A stretch of DNA of 57,331 nt from Streptomyces oceani (GCF_001751245.1 NZ_LJGU01000104.1:51791-109121), one strand, 5' to 3'; shown: positions 41,742 through 50,817, numbered from the stretch's first letter. Program-made: numbers and translations. The notes: generated by a model from the letters alone, not told the origin.

Positions 41742-43832
41742 GTGAACTACCAACTCCCCGCGTCGATCACGCACTTCGTGGACCGGGAGGACGAGCAGGC
41801 GTGCGCCCTGCGGGCGGTCGCCGAGTGGCGCGAAGCCAGTCGCCCGCTCTGCCTGGCGCTCAGCGGGCTGGGCGGAACTGGTAAGACGGAGCTGGCGTAC
41901 CGCATCGCCCGTACGGTGCGCGACCGGTATCCGGACCACATCCTGCGCGTCGACCTGGACGAGTGGCGTTGGGACGGCGCGGTCGAGGTGCATGACGTGC
42001 TGGGGGCGCTGCTGAGCGGCCTCGGGGTGGAACCGGAGTGGCACCAACGCGCGTTCACGGCACGCTGTCGGCAGTACTGGGACCGTACGCAGGCGCGGCG
42101 GCTCATCGTGATCATCGACAACGCCCGGTACGACGCCGAGGTACGGCCACTCCTGCCGTCATCCGGGGACAGCCTGGTGATCGTCGCGAGTCACGGCCCG
42201 ATGTACGAGTTCGAGGACGGCGCGGCGTGCGAGCTGCCGCTGGCTCCACTGTCGGACGAGCATGCCGCGCTGTTGTTGCGCAAGGTCACCGACGATCCGC
42301 GGTTGGCCCAGGAACCGGCGGCGGTGGAGGAGTTGCTGCGGCTGTGCTCCGGTTTGCCGGCGGCGCTGCACGTCGCGGGCCGCTGGTTGCGCCGGCACCG
42401 ACGCCGTACGCTCGGCCGGCTGCTGGGCGAACTCACCACGGAGGTACACGAGCAGGGGCTGCCGGTGGTCGAGAGGGTGTGGGACGCCGCGTACGAGACG
42501 CTCGGCCCGCAGGCGGCGTTGCTCTACCGGCTGCTGGCGTCCTGCCCGCCGCAGGGCGTGCTGCCGGAAGCCGCAGCGGTGCTGCTGGGGAGCGGCGAGG
42601 ACGCGGAGACGGCTGGTAGCGCCGGGAGCGAAGGGGACGCCGGGGACGCTCGAGACGCCTGGGACGCCGCCGAACTGGCGCGGGAGGAGCTGGAGAACGC
42701 CGGCCTGCTGGACTCCCGCGAGGAGCGGCTCCGACTGTCCGAGCTGCTGCGCGCCCATGCGGTGCGCCGCGCGGCGCGGGTCGGTGCGGTGGGGCCGGAA
42801 GCCGCTGAGGCGGCGGTCGGTCGGCTCATCGACTGGTACGCACGCCAGGCGCAGCGCGCCGACCTGGTCGCGGCGGGGCCTCGGCTGCGGGTCGCGGAAG
42901 ACGTGCCGGAGTTGCCGGGGACGCCGGACCTGCCGTTCCCGGACAGTGCCCGGGCGATGCGCTGGCTGGAGGAGGAGCGGCAGGTGCTGTACGAACTCGT
43001 GCGCCGCGCGGCCTCGTCGAGCCTGGACCGGGCGACGGTGGCGCTGTGCGAACCGTTGTGGACCCACTATCAGGACCATCCACATCCACAGGACGCCATC
43101 GCCGCCTTCCGTACCGGCGTCTGGGCCGCTGGGCGGCTCTCCCAGGCTCCCGCACTGGTACGGATGCGTTGCCAGCTCGCCAGGGTGCTGTGGGAGGACG
43201 GGCGGTTCGCGGAAGCCGAGGCGGAGGTGGGGCAGGCGTGGCAGGCGATCCCCCTGTTGGGCGACTCCGCGCTGGAACGCAAGGTCGCGGCATCCGCCGT
43301 AGAGGCTCGCGGACGGCTGCACGCGGCACGTGGCGAGTGGCGGGAGGCGGCGGCGGACCATGCGGAGTGCCGGGACATGCACAGCGCCAACCGGAATCCG
43401 TACGGCGTCATGCTGCAGGACTACCAGCTGGGTCGGGCGTTGACGGAACTCGACGAACTGGAGCGCGCCCAGAGCCTCCTGGAGCAGGCACGCGCGCGGG
43501 CCGTGGAGGAGGGTCGGGCGCGGATGACAGCGCGTACGGGGCTGGCGCTCGCCCGGGTGCTGCGTCGCGGCGGAGCGCCGGAGCGGGCGCGCGACCTGTG
43601 CCAGGCCGCTCTGGCCGGCGCGCGGGAGCGGGGATCGGGTGTGGAGGAGGTCCGCGCGTTGGAGGAGTCGGCCCTGGTGGCGGAGGCGGCGGGGGACCCG
43701 GCCGAAGCGCGGCAACATCGGGCCGTGGTGCGGGAACTACGGGCGCGACGGGGGGCGTTGGGCGCAGGCTCGAGTTCGGATGGGGACGGCGGAGTTGGCG
43801 GTGACGGCCGTGAAGGTGGGGCTGACGGCTGA
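41742..43832 (+). CDS. STAND NTPase with NB-ARC and TPR-like repeats
   Basis: A 696-residue signal-transduction ATPase. Walker A is SGLGGTGKTELAYRIA (residues 41-56), Walker B is RRLIVIIDNARYD, followed by a winged-helix segment and a long helical C-terminus (about 430-680) with TPR-like pairs such as RMRCQLARVLWEDGRFAEAE and RALTELDELERAQSLLEQAR. Such proteins sense a ligand through the repeats and oligomerise through the NB-ARC core; relatives are SARP-type regulators and antiphage Avs-like proteins, but no DNA-binding or effector domain is visible here. GTG 41742 follows AGGGAGG. The last 30 residues are Gly/Asp-rich. Confidence 0.85.
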   Translation: MNYQLPASITHFVDREDEQACALRAVAEWREASRPLCLALSGLGGTGKTELAYRIARTVRDRYPDHILRVDLDEWRWDGAVEVHDVLGALLSGLGVEPEWHQRAFTARCRQYWDRTQARRLIVIIDNARYDAEVRPLLPSSGDSLVIVASHGPMYEFEDGAACELPLAPLSDEHAALLLRKVTDDPRLAQEPAAVEELLRLCSGLPAALHVAGRWLRRHRRRTLGRLLGELTTEVHEQGLPVVERVWDAAYETLGPQAALLYRLLASCPPQGVLPEAAAVLLGSGEDAETAGSAGSEGDAGDARDAWDAAELAREELENAGLLDSREERLRLSELLRAHAVRRAARVGAVGPEAAEAAVGRLIDWYARQAQRADLVAAGPRLRVAEDVPELPGTPDLPFPDSARAMRWLEEERQVLYELVRRAASSSLDRATVALCEPLWTHYQDHPHPQDAIAAFRTGVWAAGRLSQAPALVRMRCQLARVLWEDGRFAEAEAEVGQAWQAIPLLGDSALERKVAASAVEARGRLHAARGEWREAAADHAECRDMHSANRNPYGVMLQDYQLGRALTELDELERAQSLLEQARARAVEEGRARMTARTGLALARVLRRGGAPERARDLCQAALAGARERGSGVEEVRALEESALVAEAAGDPAEARQHRAVVRELRARRGALGAGSSSDGDGGVGGDGREGGADG

Positions 43833-43853
43833 CGGCTGGCGGGCTGACGGGGG

Positions 43854-45617
43854 TCACAACGGCTGAGCCGTGTCCTGGGATGAGGCCCTGACGACTCGCG
43901 TACGGAAGGCGCGCCCTCCCACGAGACAGGTGAGGTTCGCCGGCAGCGCCGCGGCGACGGGGTCGTGCCCGGACCGACGACCACCGGGCGGTGTGCGGGA
44001 GGCCTTCCCGGTCGCGGCGCGGGTGAGGCCGCTGAGCCAGGCGTGCACCGCGCTGAGCGCGGCGGCCGGATCGACGTGTATGACACGTCGGCCGTGGGCG
44101 TCCGTAGCGGGATCGACGCGGACGGACAGCAACAGCCCCGAGCGCGCCCGTACGACGCAGTGTTGGTGCGACAGGATGGCCGCGGCGGTGTCGCAGCCGG
44201 GGTAGTGCTCCAGCGTCTGTGCGGTCCAACCCGCGACCGTCCAGCGGCACTCCGGCACGGCGGTGCGGTGCTGGCCTGATGGCGCGTGCGGGGGCGCCTG
44301 CGGTGGCGTCGCACGCCGGTAGAGGAGCGCGGCGCTCTGGACATGCCGCTCCGGAGCGGTCCCGTGCTCGGCCGCGAGGTGGTCGCCCCGCGCGTCCGTG
44401 CCAGCGGGCAGCCGTGCCACCCGCAGGAGCGCCGTCCCGGTACGCCGCACTCGTACGGCGAAGGCACCCGGGGTACGGTCCGGCGGCGCGGGCTCGGGCA
44501 GCGTGCGGGCGGCCGGCCGCACGCGGGGTGTGAGGGCGAGCAGCCGGTACAGTTCGGCTGCCAGCAGTTCCATGGCCTGCCCCCGCCGCGCGAACGCCGC
44601 GTCCGCGCACGAGCGGGCCACTGCCGTGCTGGCGGTGGTCAGCGCGTCGTGCAGGACGGCTTCGACTGGGGTGTCCGAGTCTGACGTGTCCGGGGCAGGC
44701 GTGTCCGGCCCGCTGGGGTGCGGCAGGTCGCTGGGGTGCGGCAGGTCGACGAAGTGTGGCAGGTGTGGGCTGTGCGCGAGCAGTTCGGCCATCGGGCTGC
44801 CGGACAGCAGTTCCGCACCGCCGTCGTACGCGCCGATCACGGGACGCCCGAGCGCCGCGCCGTACAACGCCGCCGAGCCGTGATCACCGATCACGCAGTC
44901 GGCCGCGACCAACAGGCTGGCCCACTCCGCGTGGGGTTCGGCCAGGAGCATGCCCGCGTCGAGGGCGGGGGCGAGGTGGCGGGCGAGGTCGGGTTCGGTG
45001 GTCCGGCAGCGTTCGTTGGGGTGTACGAGGAGCGCCAACTGGTAGGCGTCGTACGGAAGGTGCCGGGCCAGCGCGGCGGGCAGTCCCGGGCGACGGCGGA
45101 GCAGGGACTCCGGGCCCCAGGTCGAGCACAGCGCGATCAACGTACGGGCGCCGGTGCGCAGCGCCGCACGGTAGCGATCGCGGTGGCTGCGGGAGGCGAG
45201 CAGCCGTTCCAGCGTGGGGTCACCGACCACTGCGGCGTTGCGGGCGGCCACCGGGCTGTGGGCGGTGAGTTCACGGAGCTGGCTGGGGTGGGCCAGGGCG
45301 TGGAAGTCGGCCAGTGCGTGTCCGTCGGGCTGGAGGAACGCCGGGTCGAGTCCGGAGGCGCGCGCGGCCGTGCCTTCGTCCGGGAACGCCTTGCCGAAGC
45401 CGGCACCGTGGGGGAACAGGGCCAGTGGGCCGCGAAGCCGGGTCAGTTCGCCCTTGGGGCTAGCCGTCAGTATCAGGTCGTACGGATGCCGTGCCGCCTC
45501 GGGCCACGGCACCGTACGGGCACGTGTCCGCTCGATCGCGGCCAGCGCGTCGGTGGCGAAGTCGGAGCCCGGGACGAGGGTGAACTGGGTGGCGACGCGC
45601 TCGTCACCGTCGAACAC
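43854..45617 (-). CDS. Glycosyltransferase-like protein (GT-B/TagF-like fold, often called translation initiation factor 2), 5' end disrupted
   Basis: The annotated frame gives 587 residues from GTG 45617, but coding sequence clearly extends upstream to the repeat tract as SVLFAARSATALYRLLDVLP, a first beta strand plus helix. That part has no start codon in frame. Blocks PYDLILTASPKGELTRLRGP, LALFPHGAGFGKAFPDEG, LCSTWGPESLLRRRPGLPA and AADCVIGDHGSAALYGAALG resemble CDP-glycerol glycerophosphotransferases and other GT-B enzymes. A Pro/His/Asp repeat (HLPHFVDLPHPSDLPHP) and a variable tail follow. A surface-polymer role is inferred only. See the 7-bp repeat at 45681. Confidence 0.75.
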   Translation of the reverse strand: MFDGDERVATQFTLVPGSDFATDALAAIERTRARTVPWPEAARHPYDLILTASPKGELTRLRGPLALFPHGAGFGKAFPDEGTAARASGLDPAFLQPDGHALADFHALAHPSQLRELTAHSPVAARNAAVVGDPTLERLLASRSHRDRYRAALRTGARTLIALCSTWGPESLLRRRPGLPAALARHLPYDAYQLALLVHPNERCRTTEPDLARHLAPALDAGMLLAEPHAEWASLLVAADCVIGDHGSAALYGAALGRPVIGAYDGGAELLSGSPMAELLAHSPHLPHFVDLPHPSDLPHPSGPDTPAPDTSDSDTPVEAVLHDALTTASTAVARSCADAAFARRGQAMELLAAELYRLLALTPRVRPAARTLPEPAPPDRTPGAFAVRVRRTGTALLRVARLPAGTDARGDHLAAEHGTAPERHVQSAALLYRRATPPQAPPHAPSGQHRTAVPECRWTVAGWTAQTLEHYPGCDTAAAILSHQHCVVRARSGLLLSVRVDPATDAHGRRVIHVDPAAALSAVHAWLSGLTRAATGKASRTPPGGRRSGHDPVAAALPANLTCLVGGRAFRTRVVRASSQDTAQPL

Positions 45618-45680
45618 GGGGAGGACGTCGAGCAGTCGGTACAGCGCGGTGGCCGACCGGGCGGCGAAGAGTACCGACCG

Positions 45681-45743
45681 CTGGCCGCTGGCCGCTGGCC
45701 GCTGGCCGCTGGCCGCTGGCCGCTGGCCGCTGGCCGCTGGCCG
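45681..45743. repeat. Nine tandem copies of the heptamer CTGGCCG (CGGCCAG on the coding strand)
   Basis: Nine exact copies fill 63 bases, followed by the partial unit CTG. Seven is not a multiple of three, so every gain or loss shifts frame. On the reverse strand ATG 45756 lies 13 bases before the tract; with nine copies it is out of frame with the glycosyltransferase-like gene and its peptide ends at 45604, with eight copies it would be in frame. The tract is a candidate phase-variation switch. Confidence 0.9.
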
Positions 45744-45885
45744 CTGACGTGATCATACCCGTGCCGCTGCTCCCGCGAGGGTCGTTTCCACAGTTCAGCG
45801 GACTGTCGTGGGGGCACTCCGAGGGCATGTCCAGATCGTATCGAAAGCCTGCGCGAGGCCACTTGGATGTGGTGACAATGGTCCC

Positions 45886-46359
45886 ATGACGGAGTGGGGA
45901 GTCGCGCTGCTCGCGGCTGGTTCGGCTCTCGCGGGCAGCCTGGTCACCGGGTGGTTCGCGCGCAGCGCGGGCAACCGCCAGGCCGAGGCCGCGCGGCACG
46001 CCGGCGACCGGCAGGCCGACGCACTGCTGGACACGGTGCGGACGACACTCCAGGACCAGCGGGACGTACGGCTGTTGGACCTGCGTCGGCAGACGTACGC
46101 GGCATTCCTGGAGGCGGCCGAAGCCGTCCTGTTGACGCACCGGACCGGGGAAGGCGGATCCGCTGACCGCTCAGCCCTGCAACGTGCCCTGGCTACCGTG
46201 CTCCTGGAAGGGCCCGAGGAGGTCGCCGACGCGGCCCGTGTGCTCGTGACCGCGCTGGGAACCGGCCGTGCCCCGGATGAACTGGTGGCGGCACGAGAGG
46301 ACTTCCTGCACCGCGCCAGGGAGGCCCTGAACTCCGCTCGACCCCTTCAGGGGTACTGA
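45886..46359 (+). CDS. Hypothetical protein with N-terminal membrane anchor (157 aa)
   Basis: The product begins MTEWGVALLAAGSALAGSLV TGWFARSAGN, a single membrane segment, and continues as a soluble helical region with many Arg, Glu and Ala (QDQRDVRLLDLRRQTYAAFL, DAARVLVTALGTGRAPDELV). This layout is common in Streptomyces and its role is not known. GACAAT lies six bases before ATG 45886, which fits a leaderless message. It is divergent from the glycosyltransferase-like gene. Confidence 0.7.
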   Translation: MTEWGVALLAAGSALAGSLVTGWFARSAGNRQAEAARHAGDRQADALLDTVRTTLQDQRDVRLLDLRRQTYAAFLEAAEAVLLTHRTGEGGSADRSALQRALATVLLEGPEEVADAARVLVTALGTGRAPDELVAAREDFLHRAREALNSARPLQGY

Positions 46360-46547
46360 GAGGGTGGTGGACTGCCCAGGGCGTGTGTGCCCACTCCAGT
46401 CATACGCGCCGAGCCCGAGCACTGCGCGCAAGTGCCCGGCGGTGCGTGACCGCGCCAGCCTACTGACCACGCCCGTCGCGTACGTGACCGTACGCCCACT
46501 CGTCCGAGCAGCGCCCTCAGCCGGGCGCGCGCGAACGGGCGGGCTGC

Positions 46548-47555
46548 TCAGACGAGTCTTCGGGCGGTCGCCCAACGGGTGAGCTCGTGCCGGTTGGAGA
46601 GCTGAAGCTTGCGGAGCACCGCGGAGACGTGTGACTCGACCGTCTTGACCGAGATGAACAACTGCTTGCCGATCTCCTTGTAGGCGTATCCGCGGGCGAT
46701 GAGCCGAAGCACCTGCCGCTCGCGCTGGGTGAGCCGGTCCAGGTCCTCGTCCACCGGAGACGCGTCGGTGGAGGCGAAGGCGTCGAGCACGAAGCCCGCC
46801 AGCCGCGGGGAGAAGACGGCATCGTCCTCGGAGACCCGGAAGATGGCGTCGACCAGGTCGGAGCCGGTGATGGTCTTGGTGACATAGCCTCGCGCGCCAC
46901 CTCGGATCACGCCGATCACGTCCTCCGCGGCGTCCGAGACGGAGAGCGCGAGAAAACGCACCGGTGCTTCCTGGGCGGCCATTATCGCGGCGCTGCGGCG
47001 CAACACCTCCACGCCCCCGCCACCGGGCAGGTGCACATCCAGCAGCACGACGTCCGGCCGGGTCGCCTGGATGACGGAAACCGCTTGGTCCACGTCTCCC
47101 GCCTCACCAACCACCTGGACACCGGTCGTCTCGGTGCGCCCGATCTCGGCCTGGACGCCCGCGCGGAACATCCTGTGGTCGTCGACCAAGACCACTCGGA
47201 CCACCCGATGAGGGGCCGCCGGCTGCTCGCTCTGCGCCGCCTCGCCAGCCGGTTTCGACGGCTGGTCCGACACGGTTTGGCGGCTGGCTTCGCCATGGGC
47301 GTCCTCGGGGCTCGTCGCGCTCGCCCCGCCCGGTTGGTTCGCCCCGACCGTCTCCCCGTTCCCGCCGGTCGCAACAGTCTCGTCGGTGTCGCTGACCTGG
47401 CTGGTCACAGCGTCACGGGATGCCTCACCACCACGTCCTTGTGCCGGGCCCGCTGGCGGGACCTCGCCGACCGCGGACACCGTGTCCCGTACGGAAGCGG
47501 GCACTCCTCCGGACTGTGGCTCACCGCCCGCCCCGGGCACTCGCTGGCCGTTCAC
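46548..47555 (-). CDS. LuxR/NarL-type response regulator
   Basis: A 335-residue regulator. The receiver domain starts at about residue 115 (VVRVVLVDDHRMFRAGVQAE) with phospho-acceptor Asp in VVLLDVHLPGGGGVEVL and the Lys in GYVTKTITGSDL. The C-terminal helix-turn-helix is RLTQRERQVLRLIARGYAYK followed by EIGKQLFISVKTVESHVSAV. An unusual N-terminal extension of about 115 residues is Gly/Ser/Glu/Ala-rich. GTG 47555 overlaps the sensor kinase stop by four bases (GTGA) and follows GAGGAC, so the two are translationally coupled. Confidence 0.92.
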   Translation of the reverse strand: MNGQRVPGAGGEPQSGGVPASVRDTVSAVGEVPPAGPAQGRGGEASRDAVTSQVSDTDETVATGGNGETVGANQPGGASATSPEDAHGEASRQTVSDQPSKPAGEAAQSEQPAAPHRVVRVVLVDDHRMFRAGVQAEIGRTETTGVQVVGEAGDVDQAVSVIQATRPDVVLLDVHLPGGGGVEVLRRSAAIMAAQEAPVRFLALSVSDAAEDVIGVIRGGARGYVTKTITGSDLVDAIFRVSEDDAVFSPRLAGFVLDAFASTDASPVDEDLDRLTQRERQVLRLIARGYAYKEIGKQLFISVKTVESHVSAVLRKLQLSNRHELTRWATARRLV

Positions 47556-48859
47556 GTCCTCGCCACCCTCTCCATCTCAAGCTCGACCTCTGTTCCTTCA
47601 CCTGCGGCGGACCGGATGCGCGCCGTGCCGCCGTTGCGTTCCATCCGGCCGACGATGGACTCCCGGACCCCCATCCGGTCCTCGGGGACCGTGTCCTGGT
47701 CGAAGCCGGGTCCACGATCCCGTACGGAGATGAAGACCGTGCTCTCCTCCACTTCGGCGAAGACTTGTACGGTGCCGCCCTCGCCACCGTACTTGGCGGC
47801 GTTGACCATGGCCTCCCGTGCGGCCTGGAGCTGCGCGCTGAGCCGTTCGTCGAGCGGGCAGTCGCCTACGCAGACGACCTCCACCGGCACCCCGTGGTAG
47901 TCCTCCACCTCCGCGGCGGTGGCCTTGACCGACGCGGTGAGAGTCGCCGCCTCATCGGCCTCAGTGTCGCTGTGCGCGCTCCTCGGACCCGGCTTGTACA
48001 GCCACTCGCGCAGCTCGCGCTCCTGAGCCCGGGCGAGACGGCTGACTTCGCGGGAGTTGTCGGAACTGCGCTGTATCAGGGTGAGAGTGTGCAACACGGA
48101 GTCGTGCACATGTGCCGCGACTTCGGCGCGCTCCTGGGCTCGGATGCGCATGAGGCGCTCCTCGGAGAGGTCACGCATCATCCGCACGAGATACGGACCA
48201 GCGAGCAGCGCGATCCCGATGAGCACCGCCAGCGACGCCTGCACGATCGAGCCCAGATAACGGGTCGAGCCCTGGACGACGAGGATCCCGGTCACGCCCA
48301 CCACGACGAGCAGCACTCCGACCAGGCTGCGCGCCAGCGGCAGGACGCCCTTGCGGCGGCTCGCGGCGGCCCAGCGGGCACGGCGGGCGTCATCCGCCTG
48401 ACGCCAGACCAGCACCACACCGAGGGCCATCAGCAGCACCGGCCAGAGATAGGTGTTGGCCCGGCCGAACCCGACATTGCTGACCAGGGCGACGAGCACG
48501 CCGAGCAGGCCCAGGACAGTGGCGAACTCGCCCTTGCCGAAGCGGCGAATCCAGTGTCGTGGGCGCCTGCGGCCGCCGTCCTCCGGGGCTTGCCCGACGG
48601 GCGTGGCGAGGGCCGGAGCATCCACTCCACCGGTGCCGAGCGGGACCGCGAACCAGAAAGAGGCGTACAGCACCCCACCCAAGCCGTTCGCCGTGCTCAG
48701 CGCTATGAACACGATCCGCACCCAGGAGACGGGAATCCCCAGGTGGCCGGCGAGACCGCGGGCGACGCCGCCGAGGAGCCGACCCTCCGAGGAGCGGTAG
48801 AGCTTCCGCGGAGACGGCTCCTCGTCGATCGGCGTCCTGGGCGCGGTGGTGGCGGTCAT
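47552..48859 (-). CDS. PspC-domain sensor histidine kinase
   Basis: A 435-residue membrane kinase. The N-terminal PspC domain reads RKLYRSSEGRLLGGVARGLA and GIPVSWVRIVFIALSTANGL; four or five further membrane helices follow. The HisKA_3 box is ERAEVAAHVHDSVLHTLTLI with the phospho-accepting His, and the ATP site is LQAAREAMVNAAKYGGEGG and VRDRGPGFDQDTVPEDRMGV. It should sense envelope stress and phosphorylate the LuxR regulator encoded with a four-base overlap. ATG 48859 is preferred to one 24 bases upstream. It is divergent from another PspC protein gene, a LiaFSR-like arrangement. Confidence 0.92.
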   Translation of the reverse strand: MTATTAPRTPIDEEPSPRKLYRSSEGRLLGGVARGLAGHLGIPVSWVRIVFIALSTANGLGGVLYASFWFAVPLGTGGVDAPALATPVGQAPEDGGRRRPRHWIRRFGKGEFATVLGLLGVLVALVSNVGFGRANTYLWPVLLMALGVVLVWRQADDARRARWAAASRRKGVLPLARSLVGVLLVVVGVTGILVVQGSTRYLGSIVQASLAVLIGIALLAGPYLVRMMRDLSEERLMRIRAQERAEVAAHVHDSVLHTLTLIQRSSDNSREVSRLARAQERELREWLYKPGPRSAHSDTEADEAATLTASVKATAAEVEDYHGVPVEVVCVGDCPLDERLSAQLQAAREAMVNAAKYGGEGGTVQVFAEVEESTVFISVRDRGPGFDQDTVPEDRMGVRESIVGRMERNGGTARIRSAAGEGTEVELEMERVART

Positions 48860-49013
48860 GGTCCGATCGTCACACGCTTCCATGGCGTGGACATCAGGGT
48901 CGGCCCCTGATCTGTCCCGGATAAGCGGTCGGGGACGGCGGATCGTGCGGCGGAAACCCCACGGACCCCAGCGGAACCCCCAGCAGTACCGGATCGGCCG
49001 TGGCGCCCGCGGT

Positions 49014-49045
49014 CGTTCCCGAATATCAGGGATAGCTCCGGGACG
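49014..49045. promoter_or_regulatory. Inverted repeat between the divergent PspC genes
   Basis: CGTTCCCG (49014-49021) and CGGGACG (49039-49045) form an imperfect inverted repeat, and the sequence between contains ATATCAGGGAT. A second arm pair TCAGGG/CCCTGA lies nearer the kinase start. It could be the target of the LuxR regulator. No footprint is known to me. Confidence 0.35.
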
Positions 49046-49087
49046 CCCCCGATACCCCGCTCACGGTTCGCAGTCCACGATGGGGTC

Positions 49088-50572
49088 ATGGCAGAAGACC
49101 AGTCCGGTGCGTCCGGAGCGCGGGAGTCCCCTCCGACGGATTCGTCCGACGGTTCGCGGGACACCTCTGGTGTGTCGGTGGCGCCAGTGGGACGAAAGAT
49201 CACGCGTAGCCGCGCGGACAAGGTGTTCGGCGGCGTCTGCGGGGGATTGGGGCGACACTTCGACCTCGACCCGGTGATCTTCCGCGTGCCGGTGACCGTG
49301 CTCTCGCTGATCGGCGGGCTCGGCCTGGTGTGGTATGGGATCGCGTGGTTGCTGATTCCCGCCGAGGGGGAGCGGGAGAACGAAGCGCGCCGGTTGCTGT
49401 CGGGCCGGATCGAGGGCAGTTCGCTCACGGCTGCGCTCGTCGCGCTCGTCGGCGGTGGCCTGTCCCTCGTCTCCCTCGGCAGCGGCACGAAAGCCTCCTT
49501 CTCCGTCGGGCTGGCGGCAGCGGTCTTCGGTGCGGCGTACTGGTCGCAGCGTCGACACTCGAGGGGTGAGGTCCCCGCATCCGGCGCCGAGCGAAGAGCG
49601 CCGGCGGATCCGACCACCTCGGGTTCCGCGTCCCTGCACACGGTGCCCAACGCGCCACCGGAGACTCAGGCCCCGCCCACCCTGTCCGCCCCCTCCTGGT
49701 GGCGGGAGCCGGTCAGGGAGCAGGCAGGAGCCGGGGTGGGCGCGCGTACGGGCTATCTCTGGGGGCCGGACAGCATGGCGCCGTACGGAGAGGACCCGGA
49801 GGGCCCCGCGGACTCGTCCGCGAAGGGTCGCTACGCGCACGGCCCGTACGACCCGAGGGGAGTCGCGCGGGGCAAGGGCAACGACCCGCGCCCGGAGAGA
49901 CCGCGAAGCCTGGACGGTGTGACCTTCCTGCTCGCCTGTCTGGCAGCTTCCCTGGGCACGTCTCTGACCTGGTCCTCGGAGCCACTCAGCGCCAGCCTGG
50001 CAGCGGGCCTCGGGTGTGCCTTGGCGGTCTTCGGCCTCGGCCTGGCAGCCAGTGCCTTCCGGGGGCGTACGGGCGGCGGGACGCTCTTCGGCATCATTCT
50101 GGCCGCCGCCCTGCTGGTGGGGACGTCCGTTATGCCGGACGACATATCCAGCCAGGTCGACGAGAGACGCTGGGCACCGACCTCCGTCGCTGAGGTGCGC
50201 GATAGGTACGCGATCGGCTCGGGACAGGGTGAGTTGGATCTCACGGACGTCCGGGTACCCAAGGGGCGGACCGAGCGGGTGGAGACTCGGGTCGGTGCCG
50301 GACAGCTGCGGGTTCTGGTGCCCGAGGATATGAGGGTGCGGGTTGAGATCAAGCTGGGCCTGGGCAGTTACCGCGTGCCGGGAGACGTCGGCCAGGACAC
50401 CGGAGGTGGCTTCAATCTCTCGCTGAAACGCACTCTCGGAGCCGGGCAGTCAGCCGACTCCCACGGGACGCTCCGACTCGTGGTCGACGTCGGTGTCGGT
50501 GACGCGTCCGTGCTGCGGCTCTCGTCGGAGGGTGGCGGGGAGAACACCGGAAAGGAGGCCACGACGCGATGA
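49088..50572 (+). CDS. PspC-domain membrane protein with LiaF-like C-terminal domain
   Basis: A 494-residue membrane protein. A PspC domain lies at residues 35-95 (KITRSRADKVFGGVCGGLGR HFDLDPVIFRVPVT, VWYGIAWLLIPAEGERENEA). Membrane helices follow near 110-150 and 280-350 (FLLACLAASLGTSLTWSS, FGIILAAALLVGTSV). The C-terminus (ELDLTDVRVPKG, VETRVGAGQLRVLVPEDMRV) is the cell-wall-active-antibiotics response domain of LiaF. LiaF proteins inhibit their kinase until the envelope is stressed, so this is the likely partner of the divergent kinase. The stop overlaps the next start as ATGA. Confidence 0.85.
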   Translation: MAEDQSGASGARESPPTDSSDGSRDTSGVSVAPVGRKITRSRADKVFGGVCGGLGRHFDLDPVIFRVPVTVLSLIGGLGLVWYGIAWLLIPAEGERENEARRLLSGRIEGSSLTAALVALVGGGLSLVSLGSGTKASFSVGLAAAVFGAAYWSQRRHSRGEVPASGAERRAPADPTTSGSASLHTVPNAPPETQAPPTLSAPSWWREPVREQAGAGVGARTGYLWGPDSMAPYGEDPEGPADSSAKGRYAHGPYDPRGVARGKGNDPRPERPRSLDGVTFLLACLAASLGTSLTWSSEPLSASLAAGLGCALAVFGLGLAASAFRGRTGGGTLFGIILAAALLVGTSVMPDDISSQVDERRWAPTSVAEVRDRYAIGSGQGELDLTDVRVPKGRTERVETRVGAGQLRVLVPEDMRVRVEIKLGLGSYRVPGDVGQDTGGGFNLSLKRTLGAGQSADSHGTLRLVVDVGVGDASVLRLSSEGGGENTGKEATTR

Positions 50573-50817
50573 ACCGGCAGTCGTTCAAGCCCGCTGGTTT
50601 GCTGTACGGCCTACCGATCACCGGCGCGGGGGTGGTGTACGTGCTGGAGGGCGTCGGGGTGGTGCAGCCGCCAACCGTCGTGTTGCTCCTGCTCGTGCCT
50701 GCCGCCGCCGCCGTCGGAGTATTGGGCAACGCCATGGTGGGAGGCGTGCGGGCATGCGGACGCCGGCACTCGACCCGGGAGGTGACGGATAACGTGGAAC
50801 GGTCGAGTGCCCGGTGA
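50569..50817 (+). CDS. Small membrane protein downstream of the PspC protein
   Basis: An 82-residue protein with two hydrophobic segments, GLLYGLPITGAGVVYVLEGV and PPTVVLLLLVPAAAAVGVLG, and a basic C-terminus. Its ATG overlaps the preceding stop (ATGA), so it is translationally coupled to the PspC/LiaF-like gene and may be part of the same signalling unit. No family is recognised. Confidence 0.75.
   Translation: MNRQSFKPAGLLYGLPITGAGVVYVLEGVGVVQPPTVVLLLLVPAAAAVGVLGNAMVGGVRACGRRHSTREVTDNVERSSAR

Noticed and set aside
42159..43718. Long reverse frame opposite the STAND ATPase
   Set aside because: Gln/Arg/Pro-rich shadow frame; the forward frame has Walker motifs.
45681..45743. Short tandem repeats as a possible CRISPR array
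   Set aside because: The unit is seven bases with no spacers, so it is a simple-sequence repeat.
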